21,658 nucleotides of DNA from JBCCTX01 sp039197765 (GTDB lineage: Bacteria > Bacteroidota > Bacteroidia > J057). The stretch is taken from assembly GCA_039197765.1 (NCBI GenBank), contig JBCCTX010000108.1, positions 1 to 21,658 on the forward strand, given 5' to 3'. Positions 15,697 through 21,658 of the stretch are shown piece after piece (position 1 is the stretch's first letter; each line of letters opens with the position of its first letter). The position numbers were made by a program, and so were the translations under genes. Under the pieces are notes generated by a model that had not been told where the DNA came from, searched no databases, and saw nothing but the letters and a program-made list of their open reading frames with translations.

Positions 15697-15800
15697 CAAT
15701 CGGTTTTGTGTGGCTCGATAGGTATGAGAACCCCTTCTATCTAGGAATATTTGGCTTGTATCTAGGCCAGAGAACCTAATTCTTTTTTTATACTTGCAAT

Positions 15801-16673
15801 ATGGATCTAGCCATATGGAAAAATCAAGGAGAGTATTATGCGTATAATTCGCATCAAATCTTTTACAAGGATAGAGGAGAAGGGGAGACTCTCTTGCTCA
15901 TCCATGGCTTTCCTACCGCTTCTTGGGATTGGTGGCAACTATGGCCTCACCTTACGACTCGGTATCGGGTATTAACCCTAGATATGATCGGATTTGGGTT
16001 TTCTGCTAAACCTCCAACATATCCTTACAGTATATTTGACCAGGCAGATTTGATTGAACAATTTCTGGGTTCGAAAGACATTGACCAGGTCAGGATATTA
16101 TCCCATGACTACGGGGATACAGTTGCTCAGGAACTGTTGGCTAGGTTCCACGAGCGGAGTGCAGATAAGCAATCGGGATTAACAATAGAATCCATTTGCT
16201 TTTTAAATGGAGGCTTATTTCCGGAAACTCACCAGCCGCTAATGATTCAAAAAATACTCATGAGTCCCATAGGGGCTATAGTTGGGCGAAGGTTTACACG
16301 GGAAAAATTGGGAAAAAACTTCAAGAAAATATTTGGTCCCGATACCCAGCCAACTGAAAAGGAGCTAGACGAGTTTTGGGAATTAATTGCTGGCAACGGG
16401 GGTAAAAAAATCTTTCACCTATTGATTCGCTATATGCGCGAGCGAAAGGACAACCGAGATCGCTGGGTATCTGCAATTCAGCAAGCCCGGATACCGCTTC
16501 GATTGATTGATGGGGTATATGATCCCATATCTGGTCAAAATATAGCAGATAGATACAAGGAAGTCGTACCCCATCCCGACGTAATCGAATTGAAAAATAT
16601 TGGGCACTTTCCCTTGATTGAAGCTCCGGAAGAGGTGTTGAAGTACTACCTGGAATTTGTCCAATCAAGTTAG
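15801..16673 (+). CDS. Alpha/beta hydrolase, MEST/PEG1-like (epoxide hydrolase / haloalkane dehalogenase superfamily)
   Basis: A 290-residue cytoplasmic alpha/beta hydrolase. The oxyanion motif HGFP is at 35-38. The nucleophile elbow SHDYGD has D103 as nucleophile, which places it with epoxide hydrolases and dehalogenases rather than with Ser esterases. The acid is likely D237 or D241 (IDGVYDP) and the base H269 (NIGHFPL). Several segments recall, from memory, animal mesoderm-specific transcript protein (MEST/PEG1): SIFxQA, LSHDYGDxVAQELL, LTIxSxCxxNGGxFPETHxP and FGPxTxPxExEL. Such proteins are common in bacteria as unassigned hydrolases; the substrate is not known. It is a lone gene on this strand, convergent with the kinase-fold gene that follows. 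Confidence 0.88.
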   Translation: MDLAIWKNQGEYYAYNSHQIFYKDRGEGETLLLIHGFPTASWDWWQLWPHLTTRYRVLTLDMIGFGFSAKPPTYPYSIFDQADLIEQFLGSKDIDQVRILSHDYGDTVAQELLARFHERSADKQSGLTIESICFLNGGLFPETHQPLMIQKILMSPIGAIVGRRFTREKLGKNFKKIFGPDTQPTEKELDEFWELIAGNGGKKIFHLLIRYMRERKDNRDRWVSAIQQARIPLRLIDGVYDPISGQNIADRYKEVVPHPDVIELKNIGHFPLIEAPEEVLKYYLEFVQSS

Positions 16674-16759
16674 CTAGTCTCGGTCGGCTATCTTTGTATT
16701 AGATATTTTATATTCCCCTTAGAAAACGTAGGATTTAGGACTTTTGGAGGAGTATTTCT

Positions 16760-17692
16760 TTATTTTTTAATCTCCTTACTTATTGCTTTTATTTTTTCCT
16801 TCCCCCGGTTAACGTTATCCCAATTTATAGTTTCCGTAGTATTGCTATTAAACTGTCTTCCCTCCTCGCCAATCCACATAGATAGGTGTAGCATGGCATA
16901 TACTCGTACTAGGTCTTGCTGAAATTCATCTAAGCCTTGTTTTCGGATGATCTCATCCAAATAAACTTTCCCATACACCTCGCCATGCCAACAGGCCATG
17001 ATTGCACCTAGGGCTTCTATGTAGTCTCCTTTACGGAGAAAGTCTAAGTCTACCAGCCCTGAAAATTTTTCCTGGTGTATCATTACGTTTTTTCCGCTAA
17101 TGTCATCATAATACAATCGTGGCTCTTTGTGTAAAAAATAGCTCTTATTGGCATCCAGTAGTTCATCCAGCCTGTCCAGCATTTCCTTATCGAGGAAGTC
17201 TGTTTGTTCATTTCGCTCTCCTATTCCTTTTCGCTGATTTTCTATCATTTCCCACAAATTGCTGCACCGTTCTTCGTGCATGCCGGTTAAGCCCCCAAAA
17301 TCCTTTTTAGGGGGAAGTGAATTAAACTTGTCAAAGATGTGTGATACCTCTGTTGCAATGAGTTTCAGATTCGCATGCGATATATTGGGAATGACAATCT
17401 TTAAATCTTCTCCTTCAATTTTTGTCAGGATTTGGTAACAGTAAGGAACCTTATCCTTCGAATAATCCTCTGCGACAATGTCTGGGGTCTTGATTTGTAG
17501 TTCCTTAAAAAGGGGAAGAAACTTATGGGTTCCGTACAGGAGATTTTTCTGTGAATTTAGCCTTAATATATAGTTGTTTGATTGAAAGGCTAATTCATAC
17601 ACCTCATTACACTTTCCAATTGTTTTTCGAGTGATCTCTACTGGCTGCTCACTAAATTCTATCTTACTAATTTCTTGTATATATTCTTGCAT
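16760..17692 (-). CDS. Aminoglycoside phosphotransferase / choline kinase-fold protein
   Basis: A 310-residue protein with the APH small-molecule kinase fold. The N-lobe has YELAFQSNNYILRLN (32-46), resembling the nucleotide-binding strand, with Arg where many kinases have Lys. The catalytic loop YYDDISGKNVMI (194-205) supplies D197 and N202, in place of the usual HGDLHxGN; the leading His is replaced by Tyr. The metal-binding DxD is VDLDF (D215, D217), followed by GDYIEALGAI, the family's typical context. The substrate could be an aminoglycoside, a sugar, an amino alcohol or homoserine; nothing in the context decides it. Resistance should not be inferred. There is a 211-base gap from the upstream peptidase gene, so it is probably transcribed on its own. 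Confidence 0.82.
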   Translation of the reverse strand: MQEYIQEISKIEFSEQPVEITRKTIGKCNEVYELAFQSNNYILRLNSQKNLLYGTHKFLPLFKELQIKTPDIVAEDYSKDKVPYCYQILTKIEGEDLKIVIPNISHANLKLIATEVSHIFDKFNSLPPKKDFGGLTGMHEERCSNLWEMIENQRKGIGERNEQTDFLDKEMLDRLDELLDANKSYFLHKEPRLYYDDISGKNVMIHQEKFSGLVDLDFLRKGDYIEALGAIMACWHGEVYGKVYLDEIIRKQGLDEFQQDLVRVYAMLHLSMWIGEEGRQFNSNTTETINWDNVNRGKEKIKAISKEIKK

Positions 17693-17903
17693 TCAGGCTT
17701 AGGGTTTCTGCTTTTTTCCAATTCGGTGAAATATTTTTTCTTAAAAGGTATGGACTCCCTTCGGATACTTGGTCCTTCGAGAATATTTTTCAAAAGGATC
17801 CTTCTAAAGAGGGTAGTTCGATGGAATAAGTTGGAAAAAGTTTCGGAAAGATTTTCTTCTCTAAATTGGAAAGTCTTGGTTTTTCTTCGCCCATGTGTAG
17901 ACG

Positions 17904-19550
17904 TTAATTCTTTTTCCTTCGTGCTTCGATAAGAAAAAAGGGATCAACCACAAGAGAATCCCCCTCACGAATCCCATCAATATCTATTTGCTGCCAATGG
18001 GAAGTGCAACTTAGGCGGGTCCTGATAGGTTGGATAATATCTACAGGCATTTCGATTTTCACTACTTCTGCAATCAGTCTGTATTTTAACCAATTAGGTC
18101 CCATTTCATATTCCAAAACCGGTATCTGTGCCTTCCTCAGGTATTGATCAAAAAACGAATCCAGCTTCTCCGATAGATATCCCGAGAGGAATCTTTCTAA
18201 ATCCTTTGAATAAATGGTCTTATGTCGGAACCTTACATTTAGCTGCCGAAGCATGGATCGAAATACTTCCTCGTCAGAAGCAATAGCTCTGAGCATATTT
18301 GCAATAGCCCATCCTTTGTAGTACATGTCCCTTCCGGCATCTTGCCAAATCCCATAAGTCCCAATCAAAGGATCTTTGTGTTTGATCTTGTTTTTTCTCC
18401 TTGTCAGGTAGAATTGGGTGGCCGTATCTCTACCGAAGTAATACTCGACCATAAGTTCCTCTCCCAGTGCGGCAAAGCCCTCTTGTACCCACCTATCAGC
18501 CAGATCACCCATCGTGATATTGTTGCCAAACCACTCATGTGCCATCTCATGTACAATTAGGCGATCAGTCAAGTAATTCAAATCGTCTAGGGTATTGAAT
18601 CCCCGTCTTCCTTTTCGGAATTGGTTTCCATAAGCGATGGCACTCTGGTGTTCCATCCCGATATAGGAGGATTCAACCATTTGAAAACCATCTTCATAAA
18701 ATGGGTAGGGGCCAAACCAGTGCTCCAAGGCGGTCATGGTCTTAGCTGTTTCTGGTATTAAATAGGATTTCGCCTTTTCCTCATTGTAGTCAAGAACCCA
18801 GTAAGTCATTTCCAGGTTTCCCATTTCCCCCTTGAAGACTTCCTGAAGCTTAATGTAGTTTCCCACATAAAAGGCAATCCCATAGTTATTGATAGGGTTT
18901 CTGACCTGCCAGGTATAGGTTGTTTTCTGTTCAAATGAATGTGTTTCTATTAACCTGCCATTTCCGACAGCCATTAAAGCGTTGGGTACGGTTATAGACA
19001 GGGTTACGCCCTTATCAGGTTCTTCACTATAGTGGTCTTTGCAAGGAAACCATACACTTCCTCCCACCATTTGGCATGCGACGGAAATCCAGGGCCTATG
19101 TAAAGAATCTATTTCCCAAATAAAGCCTCCATCCCAGGGAGGACTGTTGGATTCCTTGGGTCTTCCTGAATAATAGAGGGTTAGGGTATTTTGCTTTTTT
19201 ATGGAGTCAGGCACCTGGATAAACCAGGCAAAATGGAACTTTTCAAAGGAGACTTGGGTATCATTGATCCAGGCACTGTCTATTTGTAAGGGTGCTTGGA
19301 GATCGATCTGCATACTCCCTGGGTTAGACACCTGATTCACCTCAAATTCTATGACATTTTTTCCGCGTATAGTTTTCTGAGCCAAATCCAGGTCAACAGC
19401 CAAATTATAATGTAGAACATCCCACCAAGCTCTTTCGTCGGTGATGGAGCCCTTTAGCGAGTCTAGTTTTGTGGATGGTGGAAGGGATTGACTGGGTAAA
19501 AGCCTTGATAGAAAGCAAAGGAAAAATAATATATTTGCTGTTTTAAACAT
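17904..19550 (-). CDS. Secreted M1-family zinc metallopeptidase
   Basis: A 548-residue gluzincin aminopeptidase-like protein. The start at the ATG at 19550 gives a signal peptide, MFKTANILFFLCFLSRLLPS; an upstream TTG at 19571 adds seven residues (numbering here uses that TTG). The N-terminal beta domain (about 45-250) precedes the catalytic domain. The exopeptidase motif reads GMEHQ (305-309) rather than GAMEN. Zinc ligands are H341 and H345 of HEMAHEW and E364 of WVQEGFA, with exact HExxH-x18-E spacing. It is shorter than aminopeptidase N (about 870) and lacks the large C-terminal helical domain; this compact form is frequent in Bacteroidota. It is expected in the periplasm or outside the cell, releasing N-terminal residues from peptides. 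Confidence 0.93.
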   Translation of the reverse strand: MFKTANILFFLCFLSRLLPSQSLPPSTKLDSLKGSITDERAWWDVLHYNLAVDLDLAQKTIRGKNVIEFEVNQVSNPGSMQIDLQAPLQIDSAWINDTQVSFEKFHFAWFIQVPDSIKKQNTLTLYYSGRPKESNSPPWDGGFIWEIDSLHRPWISVACQMVGGSVWFPCKDHYSEEPDKGVTLSITVPNALMAVGNGRLIETHSFEQKTTYTWQVRNPINNYGIAFYVGNYIKLQEVFKGEMGNLEMTYWVLDYNEEKAKSYLIPETAKTMTALEHWFGPYPFYEDGFQMVESSYIGMEHQSAIAYGNQFRKGRRGFNTLDDLNYLTDRLIVHEMAHEWFGNNITMGDLADRWVQEGFAALGEELMVEYYFGRDTATQFYLTRRKNKIKHKDPLIGTYGIWQDAGRDMYYKGWAIANMLRAIASDEEVFRSMLRQLNVRFRHKTIYSKDLERFLSGYLSEKLDSFFDQYLRKAQIPVLEYEMGPNWLKYRLIAEVVKIEMPVDIIQPIRTRLSCTSHWQQIDIDGIREGDSLVVDPFFLIEARRKKN

Positions 19551-19669
19551 ATGCAGAAATACTATGCTCAAGGTTTTTGAATAAACAATCTCTCCTTGGG
19601 GTAGTCATGGTCAAGTTGAAAGGTCTTGGCGCTGCAAGGCCTAATTTCCTATTTCTCCCACTTCCCGTG

Positions 19670-19688
19670 TAGCTAATTCTATTAGCTA
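19670..19688. repeat. Perfect inverted repeat spanning a stop codon
   Basis: TAGCTAAT-TCT-ATTAGCTA: 8-base arms with a 3-base loop, including the TAG stop (19686-19688) of the small membrane protein gene. It is terminator-shaped but AT-rich and lacks a T-run on either strand. Confidence 0.5.
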
Positions 19689-20102
19689 GACCATCATCAT
19701 GAGGATGAATACTAATGCGATTATTCCCAATAAGGTAGTGAACCTACCTAATGATTTGGACTGCGTCCAACCTGAAACCGATATTAAACTAAGCATAGCA
19801 ATTAATCCGATCAAAAATGCAAGGATCCCTACAATTCTCGGCTGGCTTAAATCAGCGTATTTTACTTTGATTGGAAACCCTGGGGTCGTCATCATTAAGA
19901 TTTTCGTCATGGAGAAAATGGTGATTAAAAATCCAAACGTAGCGACAGTTGCCAATCGAAAAATATATGTCATTAACACACTTTTACTTTGGTTGCGCAT
20001 TAAGGCGATGATTGCGGACAATGAAAATCCCACTAACAGAGTACTAATCAATGTAAATTGAGCCGCCAACTTATTCATATAATCTATGGAAATCTCAGGC
20101 AT
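19686..20102 (-). CDS. Small four-helix integral membrane protein, unknown function
   Basis: A 138-residue protein that I do not recognise. It is strongly hydrophobic with four predicted membrane helices at about 12-34, 43-66, 89-110 and 117-137, a basic loop RNQSK after helix 1 and a polar loop of about 20 residues between helices 2 and 3. The C-terminus is MMMV. No catalytic or metal-binding motif is visible. The ATG at 20102 is a reasonable start, and the stop lies inside an inverted repeat. The next gene upstream on this strand (YdeI-like) ends 85 bases away, the M1 peptidase begins 135 bases downstream, and neither suggests a role. Confidence 0.72.
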   Translation of the reverse strand: MPEISIDYMNKLAAQFTLISTLLVGFSLSAIIALMRNQSKSVLMTYIFRLATVATFGFLITIFSMTKILMMTTPGFPIKVKYADLSQPRIVGILAFLIGLIAMLSLISVSGWTQSKSLGRFTTLLGIIALVFILMMMV

Positions 20103-20187
20103 AAATATGTATTGGTTATGTTGCTGATAAAATACACAATCATTTAGAGGCCATTGCTGTTTGCCTTTATTATAAGCAGTGTTAATT

Positions 20188-20763
20188 CTATCTGAATGGT
20201 TTGGGTTTCAAATTGTTATGGGCACTTTCTGCGATTTCTGAAATTCTCTTTTGTCTTGTCTCTTTCCTTTTGGCAGAAACGACCCAATACAATAACCCCT
20301 TTTTAACTGACTTACTGAGGCTTTCAAAGTATTCCATTGAGCCTTTGTAATTAGCAAACGCATCTTTTAAATCTTCTGGAATGATAAGTGCTTCCACTTC
20401 ATCTAAAATTGACCAAGAACCATTTGCTTTGGCCATTTCTATGCTTCTATACCCGGCTTCTTCCATAAGTCCTTGGTCAATTAAGCGTTTTACCTTATCC
20501 TTATTTATTTTTGACCAAGTACTATTCGATTTTCGTTTAGTAAAATACTGTTTGTATTTCTCAGGGTCTATTTTCTTTTTGACGCTATCAATCCACCCAA
20601 AACAAAGTGCTTCATCAACGGACTCACTCCAACTTAGGTTATGGTTAGGAGATTTTTTCCTATAAAAAATGAGCCAAACCGCTTCTTTTTTATTGTGGTT
20701 CAATTCCAGCCATTTTCTCCAATCTTTTTTGTCAGAAGGGCAATAGTCTTCAACGTCTTTCAT
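20188..20763 (-). CDS. YdeI/OmdA-family protein
   Basis: A 191-residue soluble protein of the YdeI / OmpD-associated (OmdA) family. The family core is plain: DWRKWLELNHNKKEAVWLIF (14-33), SESVDEALCFGWIDSVKKKI (46-65) and TKRKSNSTWSKINKDKVKRL (75-94). The C-terminal third is the OmdA-type segment with IPEDLKDAF, YFESLSKSVKKGLLYWV and a basic tail SAKRKETRQKRI. Members have been linked to stress and antimicrobial peptide resistance in enterobacteria, but their biochemical activity is not settled, and many Bacteroidota carry several paralogues. The ATG at 20763 is the obvious start. It is probably a single-gene unit, with a hairpin-forming sequence in its 5' region. Confidence 0.88.
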   Translation of the reverse strand: MKDVEDYCPSDKKDWRKWLELNHNKKEAVWLIFYRKKSPNHNLSWSESVDEALCFGWIDSVKKKIDPEKYKQYFTKRKSNSTWSKINKDKVKRLIDQGLMEEAGYRSIEMAKANGSWSILDEVEALIIPEDLKDAFANYKGSMEYFESLSKSVKKGLLYWVVSAKRKETRQKRISEIAESAHNNLKPKPFR

Positions 20764-20791
20764 AAACGAGGGAAAATTTATATCTACAAGA

Positions 20792-20816
20792 AAGTTACAG
20801 CATAAGCATGTAACTT
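20792..20816. promoter_or_regulatory. Inverted repeat upstream of the ydeI-like gene
   Basis: AAGTTACA (20792-20799) pairs with TGTAACTT (20809-20816); two further GC pairs close a 4-base ATAA loop, with a single bulged A. It sits 29 bases upstream of the minus-strand ATG at 20763, so it may be an operator or a 5' leader hairpin. Confidence 0.4.
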
Positions 20817-20969
20817 AGGTATAACAGTCTTTTCATATTCGAAGAATTGGTCTTAGGAATCATGTATTCTGTTACAGTTCCACCTGTTGACAAGGAGATT
20901 AATAAAGCAAAGGGCAATTTCTGGTCGAAGCTTGAAATATAGGCTAGAGTGATACCTCCTGTTTGTGAA

Positions 20970-21658
20970 TTAGTTTATTTTCTCAAATAAGATATTCTTG
21001 ACAGTTCCCTCCGCGGAGACCTCAAAAGCGATTATTTTCTTCTCTTCGTTTCTTTTAAACGCATATTTCGTCCTCCTGTTGGCACCAAAAGTGTCTTTTA
21101 CTCCTTCTGTAAGAACCAATCCCTTATGGTTTGGGTAACTCAATGTGAGTTGGTTGTCTGAAATTTGCAGGGAATAAGTAACCTCAAGTTCCGGTGAGTA
21201 ATAGGTGCCTGTGTACTCTGCTAAATTTTGATTGGGCGCTTCTCTAAGCGTAACTTTTTCAAAATAAAATATGGCACCCCCAAAATCCACGTGAAGCTGT
21301 GATTCTAGTTCTTTTTGAGAGAAAAAGGAATAGGTTACAGAAGGGTTATCCGCCCGAGAGAAGCTGGTCGTACGTGTAGGAGTTAGTGAGTTGGGAATCC
21401 TACCCAAACTGCTCAATGCTTTTAGGGTATCATTTTCCACGAAAATTTCCATCCTTAAATCACTATTCAACTCCTGATAGGTTCCAGCAAAGGTGTGGAG
21501 TTGTATGGGGGAATTATCATCGGAAGGGTTTATCTCCTCTTCTTTGATAGGTTCATTGATGAATAAATCCAAAATTTTGTAGGAAACATCTACAGCATCT
21601 ATGTGCTCTGAGTTTGAGTAAACGACCACTCCTATATTCAATTCGGGAATACAAATGA
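20970..21658 (-). CDS. C-terminal part of a third beta-lactamase-fold serine hydrolase (5' end cut by window edge)
   Basis: 229 residues are visible and the frame is open through the right edge, so the true start lies outside; the internal TTG at 21641 is not a start. The first visible residues, IPELNIGVVVYSNSE, match the last strands of the class C beta-lactamase fold (compare YPDLGIGLMAFGNRT in the lipoprotein hydrolase here), followed by the closing helix VSYKILDLFI. The remaining 180 residues form a C-terminal beta-rich domain of two similar halves (FAGTYQEL and YTGTYYSPELEVTY each open a half), typical of the lipocalin-like/DUF3471-type extension on these hydrolases. The SxxK and YxN motifs must lie off-window. 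Substrate unknown. Confidence 0.82.
   Translation of the reverse strand, partial: ICIPELNIGVVVYSNSEHIDAVDVSYKILDLFINEPIKEEEINPSDDNSPIQLHTFAGTYQELNSDLRMEIFVENDTLKALSSLGRIPNSLTPTRTTSFSRADNPSVTYSFFSQKELESQLHVDFGGAIFYFEKVTLREAPNQNLAEYTGTYYSPELEVTYSLQISDNQLTLSYPNHKGLVLTEGVKDTFGANRRTKYAFKRNEEKKIIAFEVSAEGTVKNILFEKIN

Larger units (their letters stand above)
14902..15800. other. Intergenic region of about 900 bases without a convincing gene
   Basis: Divergent spacer between the orphan kinase (minus) and the alpha/beta hydrolase (plus), AT-rich. Open frames at 14781-15191 (plus) and 15111-15344 (minus) overlap each other and have composition unlike real proteins. The region holds a 23-base palindrome, an element bounded by 13-base inverted repeats, and a 14-base operator-like palindrome, listed separately. 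No tRNA or recognisable RNA was seen. Confidence 0.7.

Noticed and set aside
17693..17903. Spacer between the phosphotransferase and M1 peptidase genes as a hidden small gene
   Set aside because: The 85-residue plus-strand frame across it is basic, lacks any domain signature and overlaps both neighbouring gene ends.
20862..20942. Short plus-strand frame starting MYSVTVPPVDKEIN, possible gene remnant
   Set aside because: Only 26 codons (about 41 without a start) and no recognisable family; could be a decayed gene end but cannot be supported.

Overview
The window looks like a chromosomal segment of a Bacteroidota bacterium, most likely of the Cytophagales/Cyclobacteriaceae type. This rests on the fused CcoN-CcoO oxidase subunit, a CcoP with only one haem motif, two-domain UspA, several class C-type serine hydrolases, moderate-to-low GC and a lack of strong Shine-Dalgarno sequences. 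The genus cannot be fixed from the sequence alone.

Region 1 (1-7333, minus strand) is a cbb3-type cytochrome c oxidase locus read in the order ccoI, ccoS, ccoNO, ccoQ, ccoP, ccoG. The ccoG gene runs off the left edge. A heptanucleotide tandem array lies between ccoNO and ccoQ. Region 2 (7493-10730, plus strand) is divergent from it: a two-domain UspA, a soluble histidine kinase whose PAS domain has the FixL haem-ligand signature, and, 3 bases later, a response regulator that joins a REC domain to a Crp/Fnr-type cNMP-like and helix-turn-helix module (a FixJ-like receiver on a FixK-like output). A 12-base inverted repeat, TGACTTTTGTCA, occurs twice: in the ccoI/usp divergent promoter region and upstream of ccoS. 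It is what a Crp/Fnr-family protein might bind. The simplest reading is a compact oxygen-sensing circuit that controls the neighbouring high-affinity oxidase and usp.

Region 3 (10793-14901, minus strand) carries two serine beta-lactamase-fold hydrolases, one a predicted lipoprotein, and an orphan soluble PAS histidine kinase. An intergenic stretch of about 900 bases (14902-15800) contains no convincing gene. It does contain a MITE/REP-like element bounded by 13-base inverted repeats and two separate palindromes.

Region 4 (15801-21658) is mixed: an alpha/beta hydrolase resembling the animal MEST/PEG1 protein (plus strand), then on the minus strand an aminoglycoside-phosphotransferase-fold kinase, a secreted M1-family metallopeptidase, a four-helix membrane protein of unknown function, a YdeI/OmdA-family protein, and the C-terminal part of a third serine hydrolase that runs off the right edge. 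No tRNA, rRNA, CRISPR array, transposase or phage gene was seen.
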